In this document: one piece after another, positions 42,576 through 49,334 of the stretch | Layout of the letters: every line of letters starts with the position of its first letter | Position numbering within the stretch: the first letter of the stretch is position 1 | Origin: Acidimicrobiales bacterium | Lineage (GTDB): Bacteria; Actinomycetota; Acidimicrobiia; Acidimicrobiales; MedAcidi-G1 | DNA length: 49,334 bases | Direction of reading: 5' to 3' | Assembly: GCA_030748555.1 (NCBI GenBank) | Contig: JASMLT010000007.1 | Span: forward strand, 1 to 49,334 | The notes under the pieces: model-generated | What the model saw: the letters and a program-made list of their open reading frames with translations, nothing else | Database searches by the model: none | Told to the model about the DNA's origin: nothing | Made by a program: the position numbers and the translations under genes

Positions 42576-43775
42576 TCAAGAAGCTTTTTCTAAAATATGG
42601 ATACCACATGAAGAACCAAGACCTATCACATGAGCAAGACCGACTTTAGCTCCTTCAATTTGTCTGTCTCCCGCTTCACCTCGCAGGTGCGTAGTAACTT
42701 CAAATACATTCGCCACTCCAGTTGCGCCTATTGGGTGGCCTTTTGAAATTAAGCCACCAGAGACATTTACCGGCATACTTCCGTCTCTAAACGGCTTACC
42801 AGAATCAATAAAGTCTCCCGCTCCTCCAGGTTCACATAAGCCGAGATTGTCATAATGGATCAACTCAGCCGTAGCGAAACAATCATGCAACTCAACTAAA
42901 TCTAAATCTTCCGGACCCACACCCGCCATTTCATATGCCTGAGAAGCTGCATTTCTAGTAAGAGTGTTAACGTCAGGCTGAACCTGTCCGCTTTCCACAT
43001 ATGGGTCAGATGTCAATACGGAGGCAGAAATCTTTACAGCCCTTTTTTGAGTTTCCGTCGGTAAAGAACGTAGTTTTTCTTCGGAAACAAGTATCACCGC
43101 CGCAGCGCCATCCCCCGTAGGGCAACACATCAATAGTGTGTTTGGATAGCTCTGAACAGGTGCACCCATTACTTCTTCCATCGAAAACTCTTTTTGATAC
43201 TGCGCCAACGGATTAAGAGTCGAATGTTTGTGATTTTTATATGCCACACGTGCGAATTGTTCGAAACCGACTCCATCATTTTCATAGGCATATTGCATGC
43301 CGGCTTGAGCAAAAACACCTGGCATTGTTTCCGTTCCAAGAAAGCCATCTACACCCATAGCTGCGCCATAACGGCCAGAAGGTTCAAATACATTGCGTTC
43401 TGACTTTGTAGCGCCAGACAGCAAGCCCATTTTACCCATCTGCTCTACACCGATAGCAATTCCCATGTCCGCCTCACCAGCTTTTATGGAGAGATAAACA
43501 GTTCGAATTGCTGTAGCTCCAGTAGCACAAGCATTTGAAACGTTATAAGCAGGGATGCCAGTTTGGCCAATCTGTTTTTGAATTCGCTGCCCCATGCTAG
43601 TGCTTGCTTGAAAAAGTGTTCCTGCAGCCAATACATCCATATCATGAATCGAAACACCTGCGTCTGTCATTGCTTCCAGACTTGCCGTGGAGGCTAAATC
43701 AACTGCGTCCTGATCTTCATAACGTGCAAATTTCGTCATACTTGCACCAATTATCCAAATCGAATCACCACTCAT
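42576..43775 (-). CDS. Thiolase-family protein (SCP-x/lipid-transfer type)
   Basis: Thiolase-fold protein of 399 residues, probably acting on acyl-CoA. YNVSNACATGATAIRTVY supplies the nucleophilic Cys, ELHDCFATAELIHYDNLG the second strand, and GLISKGHPIGATGVANVF the catalytic His. A final Cys lies in GLGSSCGIHIL. It belongs to the sterol-carrier-thiolase branch rather than classical acetoacetyl-CoA thiolase. The ATG at 43775 has GAGG about seven bases upstream; the frame extends to 43793. It is next to a DUF35 OB-fold gene, a pairing seen in actinobacterial retro-aldolases such as Ltp2 with ChsH2. Substrate is unknown. Confidence 0.9.
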   Translation of the reverse strand: MSGDSIWIIGASMTKFARYEDQDAVDLASTASLEAMTDAGVSIHDMDVLAAGTLFQASTSMGQRIQKQIGQTGIPAYNVSNACATGATAIRTVYLSIKAGEADMGIAIGVEQMGKMGLLSGATKSERNVFEPSGRYGAAMGVDGFLGTETMPGVFAQAGMQYAYENDGVGFEQFARVAYKNHKHSTLNPLAQYQKEFSMEEVMGAPVQSYPNTLLMCCPTGDGAAAVILVSEEKLRSLPTETQKRAVKISASVLTSDPYVESGQVQPDVNTLTRNAASQAYEMAGVGPEDLDLVELHDCFATAELIHYDNLGLCEPGGAGDFIDSGKPFRDGSMPVNVSGGLISKGHPIGATGVANVFEVTTHLRGEAGDRQIEGAKVGLAHVIGLGSSCGIHILEKAS

Positions 43776-43801
43776 TTTATTTCCTCTTTCCAATCTTCCT
43801 T

Positions 43802-44194
43802 TTAAACAGGCTTATAACCGAACGCTATACATTCTTTTCCATCATCGTCAGTACCGCACGAATAAGTTGTGAGGATCAAATTCATACCGAGTTCCGCATC
43901 CATTGGGTCTTCAAGACCAACTACATTCGAACGCACCGAAGTCCCATCAACTGTTTTCACTATTGCTGATACAAAAGGAACCGGAACAGAAGGAGCCGCT
44001 CTATGGACGATGCTAAACGATGTTAAAACAGCTTCATTTGATATGCGGTTTCTACCAAAATCAGTGCCACCACATGAAGCACATGCATTTCGTCTATCGA
44101 AAAACCTAGCAGAACAGTTATTGCATTCATTTGCCTCCAAATAAGGAGACTCGTCCAATACCAAGTAATCGACAATGGGGAGCTGTTCACTCAT
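43802..44194 (-). CDS. DUF35 OB-fold protein with rubredoxin-like zinc ribbon
   Basis: Accessory partner of thiolase-type enzymes. The zinc ribbon is visible as ANECNNCSARFFDRRNACAS followed by CGGTDF, with a Cys-x2-Cys pair at each end. The OB-fold follows: VLTSFSIVHRAAPSVPVPF and VSAIVKTVDGTSVRS. The 130 residues are the normal size for the stand-alone family. It ends 26 bases before the thiolase start, so the two gene products probably form a complex, as ChsH2 DUF35 domains do with Ltp2. This is inferred from context. Confidence 0.9.
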   Translation of the reverse strand: MSEQLPIVDYLVLDESPYLEANECNNCSARFFDRRNACASCGGTDFGRNRISNEAVLTSFSIVHRAAPSVPVPFVSAIVKTVDGTSVRSNVVGLEDPMDAELGMNLILTTYSCGTDDDGKECIAFGYKPV

Positions 44195-44264
44195 TTAGAA
44201 ACCACCGAGTCCTTTCTTTAACTCACTGACTAATAAAGATCATATCGAAGATAATCAATATTTT

Positions 44265-44942
44265 TCACTGTGGAGAATGCCAGCTGCCAAGATGGACCAC
44301 TTCACTCAAGGGTCTTCTTTCCCGTTTTTGTGAACGCCCAACTTTCACTTCTTCTGTATCTGGATATCCTAAAATTAATACTCCCAAAGCTTCATAGTTT
44401 TGCGGGATCGAAAAATTTTCTTTTATTCTTTCCTCCCGATCGAACAGACCAATAAAACAAGTTTCTATCTGATTTTCAATAGCCAATAGTTGAAGTGCCA
44501 TAGTCGCGAAGGCAGCATCAGTTAACCAATAAGGGACTTTCCATTCTTTTATGTCTTCACCAAGGTTCGTATAGCTCTTATCGTCTTCTTTGTATCTTTC
44601 GATATACATAGAAGGGATACCAAATGGGATTATCAAAACAGGTGCTCTGAATAAACCCGGGAAGGGAAACTTGCTTTTGTCTTTCCCTGAAAAAGAAACT
44701 TTCCAAAAGTCGTCCACTGCTGACTTATCATCTAGTACTAGAAATTCAACTCCCTGAGAATTACCAGCTGTTGGTGTTCTACGCGCTTTGTCAATCAACT
44801 CAAGAATCAGACCCTTTGGGAGTTTACGCTCGACGAAAGAGCGGCAAGATCTCCTTCTACTCAATGTCGTCGCAACTGAATTTTTAGTAGAGCTGTCAGA
44901 CCAACTTTTCGAGGTCTTCAGCCATCGCCCAACCATACGCAA
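44265..44942 (-). CDS. Nitroreductase-family protein
   Basis: FMN-dependent oxidoreductase family; substrate unknown. LSRRRSCRSFVERKL near residue 27 binds the flavin phosphate, RRTPTAGNSQGVEFLVLDD is the usual second motif, and DAAFATMALQLLAIENQIET plus LGVLILGYPDTEE complete the fold. The drawn ATG at 44942 overlaps the preceding gene by 47 bases, but the family requires some residues before LSRRRS, so I keep it; ATG at 44936 or TTG at 44864 are alternatives. The overlap suggests co-translation with the GNAT-like gene. A role with F420 or cofactor metabolism cannot be supported. Confidence 0.87.
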   Translation of the reverse strand: MRMVGRWLKTSKSWSDSSTKNSVATTLSRRRSCRSFVERKLPKGLILELIDKARRTPTAGNSQGVEFLVLDDKSAVDDFWKVSFSGKDKSKFPFPGLFRAPVLIIPFGIPSMYIERYKEDDKSYTNLGEDIKEWKVPYWLTDAAFATMALQLLAIENQIETCFIGLFDREERIKENFSIPQNYEALGVLILGYPDTEEVKVGRSQKRERRPLSEVVHLGSWHSPQ

Positions 44943-45564
44943 TTAACACATCTCCACGCTTCAAATTAAGTGGTTTAAAAAAGGCAGCAACATCAGGATC
45001 TAATTTTTCAGGTTTAAGACTTGTGTGATCTACAACACACGCCGTCTCATCAGATCCCTTTGCAATGAATCTATGCTCATCATAAGAAAGAGATGACATG
45101 CCATACCGTTTGACAAGTCTTTTACCCCACGCCCGATCTTCACCAGTCTCTTTACCATTAGGAGCGGGAGCTACTCCAGTTAATGATTTAAATGCCTCGA
45201 AACCTGAAGGGTCGTTTAATCGCGCTCCCATAACAACATCTTCGTCTGGGAATGCCAAAACTGCACGACGAAGATGCTCAGTAACAATGGCTTTTAAAAC
45301 AGTGTCCCTTTTACTAGTCCTACTTATTGAGGAAAGGCCTATGATCACACTTGGAGTTCCACCAATTCTCTCGAGCGTGAAAAAAGAGAAACCTTTCAAA
45401 CGACCATTTTCGCGGGCAGTCGTACACAAAACCCACTCTTCAGTTTGTTTCGAAATTAGTCCTATTCCGAACGGATTCGGTCCCTCAGCGCAAAGTTCCG
45501 TCATTTCTTCAAGTTCAGCATCCCCTAACATGCTGCAGTCTTTTGTTTCGACCTCTATAGTCAT
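44896..45564 (-). CDS. Uncharacterised protein, possibly GNAT-like
   Basis: No family recognised with confidence. The central region (RLKGFSFFTLERIGG, then VIIGLSSISRTSKRDTVLKA, then RRAVLAFPDEDVVMGARLN) has the strand-helix pattern of a GNAT acyltransferase core, and VVDHTSLKPEKLDPDVAAFF lies in a distinct C-terminal tail. No signal peptide or membrane segment. The frame opens at 45609; I use the ATG at 45564 (MTIEVETKDC), since the longer start reaches the dnaE terminator hairpin. The 3' end overlaps the nitroreductase gene by 47 bases. Confidence 0.7.
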   Translation of the reverse strand: MTIEVETKDCSMLGDAELEEMTELCAEGPNPFGIGLISKQTEEWVLCTTARENGRLKGFSFFTLERIGGTPSVIIGLSSISRTSKRDTVLKAIVTEHLRRAVLAFPDEDVVMGARLNDPSGFEAFKSLTGVAPAPNGKETGEDRAWGKRLVKRYGMSSLSYDEHRFIAKGSDETACVVDHTSLKPEKLDPDVAAFFKPLNLKRGDVLIAYGWAMAEDLEKLV

Positions 45565-45612
45565 CGAAACCCAGCCCCCGTTTCCAATAAATTTAGTCTC
45601 TAAAAACAAGCA

Positions 45613-45642
45613 ACCTGCTGAAAATCTCTCGTATCAGCAGGT
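45613..45642 (-). terminator. Terminator downstream of dnaE
   Basis: A 9-bp stem, ACCTGCTGA paired with TCAGCAGGT, with a 12-base loop, followed on the minus strand by TTGCTTGTTTTT. A nearby GCAGG just upstream on the minus strand could pair with CCTGC of this stem, giving an alternative structure. It separates dnaE from the downstream genes. Confidence 0.75.
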
Positions 45643-45709
45643 CATCCATCCTGCCGGATAGTGGGCATTATCCCAACCCCGGGGAATCACTTCTTATAAC
45701 TCTTATAAG

Positions 45710-48700
45710 TCAAATGAACGAAACTGAATCAACTCCCAGTAAAATACGCAGTTCTGCAATAAGACCATTACTTGGATCAACGGAAAAATCATCAGAAAGT
45801 CTAAGTAATTGTCGATCACCGAGACGGAAAAAAACTTTCACATCTCCGGGATAACTGCTCAAAAGTTTCTTGATCTCCGAAACTGTACTCTCATCTACTC
45901 TTTCCAACGGTAGAGCTACTTGGATTGACTGTCCTAAGTCGGCGCTTGAAGTTTCAAAAGTTTCCAGATCGGAGCAAATCAATTTGGGTGACTCTTCTCT
46001 TGAGTCCAGTCGACCTTTAACAAGAAGCACTGAGTCATCCAGCAACTTATGCCCATGCTCTGCCATTGATTTTGGGAAAACCATCACTTCGATCGAAGAT
46101 GTCAAGTCTTCAAGGTCAAATGTTGCCATTAGATCACCTCGCCGCGTCCACCGTTTTGAAAGATTGGTTACTACCCCACCGGCAGTGAAAACCCCTCCGT
46201 CGTCTACTTCGCGAAGTTCGATAATCTTCGAGTCAGTTTTACGCGCCAATGCATTCTCATACCCTTTCAACGGATGGTCGGAAACATATAAGCCCAGCAT
46301 TTCCTTTTCAAAAATAAGTTTCTGTGGCTTATCAAATTCTGATTCAGGTATTACTGGTCGTTCATCGAAAACTGGTTCGCCTTCCGCATCTCCAAACAAT
46401 GAAAGTACGCCCATGTCGTGTTCCCGGCGGCGTGAAACCGTAAGGCTGATAAGTTCCTCATGCACTTCTAGTAAACCTTGTCGTGGGTGTCCGAAACTGT
46501 CGAAAGCCCCTGCTTTAATAAGTGATTCGACGGTTCTTTTGTTCAATACCGAAGTATCGCAGCGTTCTAGGAAATTGTAGAAGTCCTCAAAAGGTCCATT
46601 TTCATTCCGCTCTTCAACAATTAAATTCACCAACCCTTCCCCCACATTACGAACAGCAGAGAGACCAAAAACGATCTTTCCCTTCTCTCCATCTTTACTC
46701 AAGTTAGGAATTGGGGCGAATGAACTGTATGCCAAATTCACGTCTGGAACAGTTACTTCTATACCAAGTGATCGGCATTCATTCAAATAAATTGCTGCCT
46801 TGTCCAAATTCGATTTAACGCTTGTCAACAAAGCTGCCAGATACTCTACGGGGTAATTTGCCTTCAAAAAAGCAGTTTGAAAAGCAACCAGCCCATAGCC
46901 ATATGCATGACTCTTGTTGAATGCGTAATCTGCGAACTGTTCGATGATTTCAAACAATTCTTCCGCTAAAGAAGTTTCATAACCTGTTCGATTGCAGCCT
47001 GCTAAGAACCCTTCTCTTTCTTTCTTCATCAGAGCGCGGTCTTTTTTGCCACACGCTTTTCTCAAATTGTCAGCTTGTGCAAGTGAATACCCGGCAAATT
47101 TTTGAGCCACTCGCATAACTGACTCTTGATAAATCATTAACCCATATGTGTCGCTTAGAAGAGACTCTGCGTCTTCATGGAAATAAGTGACACTTTTCCT
47201 TCCATTTTTTCTGTCTGCATAATCGTTATGCATGTTTGCTGCCATCGGCCCTGGTCTATACAGAGCGACTAGCGCCGCGACATCATCAAAAGAAGTAGGG
47301 TTCAAAGAGCGCATCAGACTACGTATAGGTCCTGATTCCAATTGGAATACCCCTATCGAATCACCCCGTGAAAGCATTTGGAATGTTTTTTTGTCACTCA
47401 ATTCAATGCCATCAATATCTAACTCGAAATCTCGTGTTGATTTGATTAGATCAACAGTGTCAGTTATTACATCTAGATTTCGTAAACCTAAAAAATCCAT
47501 TTTAAGAAGGCCGAGTGCTTCTACTCCATACATGTCGTATTGGGTGACGATTGGTGCCTCGTCAGGTTCTTGTCCAGATTCTGGTTTCCTCTGAATCGGC
47601 AAATAATCAGTAAGAGGATCCTTCGTAATCACAACCGCTGCTGCGTGAATCCCGTCCTGTCTTCTAAGACCTTCAAGACCGCGAGCGACATCCACTATTT
47701 GCTTAACATCAGGATCCGCAGAATACATACTCCTCAGATCGGCTGCCATTTTGTAGCCATCGCTGTATCCTTCAACTTCTTCCATACAGGCCGATATTGG
47801 AGTACCTCGACCTAACACCAATGGGGGCATTGCTTTGGCGATTCGGTCACCTATTGCATACGGGTGGCCCAACACTCTTGCTGCGTCACGGACTGCTGCT
47901 CTGGCTTTGATTTGAGAAAAGGTAACAATTTGAGCTACATGATCACGACCATATTTATCTGCAGCGTAACGTATCAATTCATCCCTGTATCTAGAATCGA
48001 AATCCATATCTATGTCTGGCATGCTTATTCGATCTGGGTTCAGAAATCTCTCAAAGAGTAAGTCGTGTTTTATTGGATCTAAATCTGTAATACCGAGGCA
48101 AAAGGACACAGCACAGCCAACTGCACTGCCCCTACCAGGACCCACTCTTATTCCCCTTTCGCGTGCGTACCGTATTAAATCCCAAGTGATTAGAAAATAG
48201 GCAGAAAAACCCATATCGCTTATCGTTCGAAGCTCGTAAACTATCCGATCAGAAATTTCATCGGGCAACGTATCTCCCCAACGTTTCTTAGCTCCACTCA
48301 AGGTCAAGTGGGAAAGATAAGAATCAGCAGAATCGAATCCTTCGGGTAGCGGGAAATCAGGTAATTGTGGATTCCCGAATTCAATTTCCACATTGCAGCG
48401 CTCAGCAATCTCAAGTGTGTTATCGCAAGCCTCTGGTATTTCGCTGAAGAGGCGTCTCATCTCATTTGCTGATTTGAGATAATGCTGATCTCCGGTAAAT
48501 TTAAAACGGTCAGGATCACTCATCATGCAGCCAGTTTGGACACACAGCAATGCATCATGTGACTGTGCGTCCTCCTGTTTTACGTAGTGTGAATCGTTAG
48601 TAGCAAGTAGTGGAGCACCTATCTGTTTAGCCAATCTAACTAGATCAGGGTTTGTTTTACTTTGTTCTGGGAGCCCTTGGTCTTGCAGTTCTACAAATAA

Positions 48701-49252
48701 ATTGCCTTTCCCAAATATCTCTTGAAGTCGGCCAGCTTTTCCTAGGGCTCCTTGGAAGTCCTCGCGCAGAAGTGACTGCAAAACGTGACCGCCTAAACAA
48801 CCAGTTGTCGCAATAACTCCTTCGCTGTGATTGTCGAGGACTTCCCAGTCGACTCGGGGTTTATAGTAGTAGCCTTCTAAAAAGGCACGGCTAGCCAACT
48901 GGATCATGTTCTTGTAGCCAACGTTATTTTCGGCTAGAAGAGTTAAGTGGTACATGATTTTCTGTCCTGTATCAGTCACTCCACCGGAATCATCCATACG
49001 GCCTCTACGAGAAAAACGCTCATAGCGAGTTTCGTGTGCCATATAGGCTTCAGTGCCTATTATTGGTTTAACATCGTGATCTTTACAAGCACGGTAAAAA
49101 TCCAAAATTCCGTACATGTTTCCGTGATCAGTTATACCTAAAGCTTTTTGACCATCATCTGATGCAGCTTTAACCAACTCTCCTATGCGGGCTGCTCCGT
49201 CTAGAAGTGAATACTCTGTATGGACATGAAGATGAGTAAAAGATCCAGTCAT
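45710..49252 (-). CDS. dnaE: DNA polymerase III alpha subunit
   Basis: Main replicative polymerase, 1180 residues. The PHP domain is at 1 to about 275, with THLHVHTEYSLLDGA (His8 and His10) and GITDHGNMYG. The catalytic Asp pair is at 413 and 415 in MPDIDMDFDSRYRDE, after GPGRGSAVGCAVSFCLG. The third acid is in IVTQYDMYGVEALGLLKMDF. The fingers, beta-binding region and a C-terminal OB-fold (VFTAGGVVTNLSKRW to VMVFPKSMAEHG) complete a DnaE1-type enzyme. No intein is seen. The ATG has no clear ribosome binding site and lies five bases after the stop of the partial upstream gene. Confidence 0.99.
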   Translation of the reverse strand: MTGSFTHLHVHTEYSLLDGAARIGELVKAASDDGQKALGITDHGNMYGILDFYRACKDHDVKPIIGTEAYMAHETRYERFSRRGRMDDSGGVTDTGQKIMYHLTLLAENNVGYKNMIQLASRAFLEGYYYKPRVDWEVLDNHSEGVIATTGCLGGHVLQSLLREDFQGALGKAGRLQEIFGKGNLFVELQDQGLPEQSKTNPDLVRLAKQIGAPLLATNDSHYVKQEDAQSHDALLCVQTGCMMSDPDRFKFTGDQHYLKSANEMRRLFSEIPEACDNTLEIAERCNVEIEFGNPQLPDFPLPEGFDSADSYLSHLTLSGAKKRWGDTLPDEISDRIVYELRTISDMGFSAYFLITWDLIRYARERGIRVGPGRGSAVGCAVSFCLGITDLDPIKHDLLFERFLNPDRISMPDIDMDFDSRYRDELIRYAADKYGRDHVAQIVTFSQIKARAAVRDAARVLGHPYAIGDRIAKAMPPLVLGRGTPISACMEEVEGYSDGYKMAADLRSMYSADPDVKQIVDVARGLEGLRRQDGIHAAAVVITKDPLTDYLPIQRKPESGQEPDEAPIVTQYDMYGVEALGLLKMDFLGLRNLDVITDTVDLIKSTRDFELDIDGIELSDKKTFQMLSRGDSIGVFQLESGPIRSLMRSLNPTSFDDVAALVALYRPGPMAANMHNDYADRKNGRKSVTYFHEDAESLLSDTYGLMIYQESVMRVAQKFAGYSLAQADNLRKACGKKDRALMKKEREGFLAGCNRTGYETSLAEELFEIIEQFADYAFNKSHAYGYGLVAFQTAFLKANYPVEYLAALLTSVKSNLDKAAIYLNECRSLGIEVTVPDVNLAYSSFAPIPNLSKDGEKGKIVFGLSAVRNVGEGLVNLIVEERNENGPFEDFYNFLERCDTSVLNKRTVESLIKAGAFDSFGHPRQGLLEVHEELISLTVSRRREHDMGVLSLFGDAEGEPVFDERPVIPESEFDKPQKLIFEKEMLGLYVSDHPLKGYENALARKTDSKIIELREVDDGGVFTAGGVVTNLSKRWTRRGDLMATFDLEDLTSSIEVMVFPKSMAEHGHKLLDDSVLLVKGRLDSREESPKLICSDLETFETSSADLGQSIQVALPLERVDESTVSEIKKLLSSYPGDVKVFFRLGDRQLLRLSDDFSVDPSNGLIAELRILLGVDSVSFI

Positions 49253-49257
49253 AAGTT

Positions 49258-49334
49258 CTACAAATAATTCCCTGGCCTATCATCACCGATACCAGATTTG
49301 TCGTCGCCGCCTGAGTTCAACATACCTGGCGCAG
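49258..49334 (-). CDS. C-terminal end of an unidentified gene (cut by window edge)
   Basis: A frame enters from the window edge and ends at a TAG five bases before dnaE. The 24 visible residues read GMLNSGGDDKSGIGD followed by DRPGNYL, a Gly/Asp-rich tail. The close spacing suggests an operon with dnaE. A second frame in the same bases is also open for part of the stretch, so the call is weak and no function can be given. Confidence 0.3.
   Translation of the reverse strand, partial: APGMLNSGGDDKSGIGDDRPGNYL

Noticed and set aside
44896-45609. F420 biosynthesis gene (CofE/FbiB-like) next to the nitroreductase
   Set aside because: The nitroreductase neighbour suggested it, but no CofE motif is present; the sequence looks more like a GNAT core.
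45870-46580. 236-residue plus-strand ORF inside dnaE
   Set aside because: Serine-rich antisense shadow of dnaE with no family resemblance.
1-49334. Mobile elements, phage genes, CRISPR arrays or toxin-antitoxin pairs
   Set aside because: No transposase, integrase, repeat array or terminal inverted repeat was seen, and the gene content is almost entirely core metabolism and repair.

Overview
This window is a dense, essentially core-genome stretch of an Actinomycetota chromosome, most likely from the Acidimicrobiia or a related deep, low-to-moderate-GC (aquatic-type) lineage. The reasons are a mycothiol synthase (MshD), an F420-type luciferase-like oxidoreductase, a PdtaR-like ANTAR response regulator beside polA, a Tyr-type DNA polymerase I, a menaquinone rather than ubiquinone pathway, and the order polA-rpsA-coaE-uvrB-uvrA-uvrC-rapZ-gap-pgk that is characteristic of actinobacteria. 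The class-level assignment is inference; the phylum-level one is well supported. Base composition looks uniform and moderately AT-rich. No insertion sequence, phage gene, CRISPR array or integrase was seen. No gap between genes exceeds about 250 bp.

Layout from left to right. (1) 1-3330, minus strand: pgk (cut by the window edge), gap, rapZ and a SAM methyltransferase. (2) 3354-4217, plus: an EamA transporter whose end overlaps uvrC. (3) 4210-17651, minus: a long DNA-repair and translation block, read as coiled-coil protein, pdtaR, polA, methyltransferase, rpsA, coaE, uvrB, uvrA, uvrC. (4) 17664-23258: accessory genes, namely a DUF3105-like lipoprotein, tRNA-Leu(CAA), an uncharacterised propeller-like protein, a YczE-type membrane protein, and an operon of EamA transporter, atypical SDR and F420-type oxidoreductase. 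(5) 23492-27723: type II fatty acid synthesis (fabD with a fused biotinyl-like domain, fabG, acpP, fabF), then convergent fabZ and HU. (6) 27897-38714, minus: one his-trp superoperon, hisD-C-B-H-A-F, a GroES-like gene, hisI, trpE-C-F-B-A, mostly joined by 4-bp or 8-bp start/stop overlaps. (7) 38798-49334: a small coiled-coil ORF, a structured RNA/terminator region, nth, mshD, a small membrane protein, menG, menA, a thiolase/DUF35 pair, a nitroreductase with a GNAT-like partner, dnaE, and the tail of one more gene.

Many genes lack a visible Shine-Dalgarno sequence and several starts are GTG or TTG, so leaderless or coupled translation is probably common. Convergent neighbours often overlap or abut (EamA/uvrC, menG/menA, fabF/fabZ), showing a streamlined genome.

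The points most worth a second look are the FabD-biotinyl-like fusion, the GroES-like gene inside the his operon, the absence of yvcK and whiA between rapZ and gap, the multi-hairpin region downstream of nth, an SDR with altered catalytic residues, and palindromic candidate operators upstream of HU and of the fab operon. I found no convincing evidence of a wholly new defence or mobile system.
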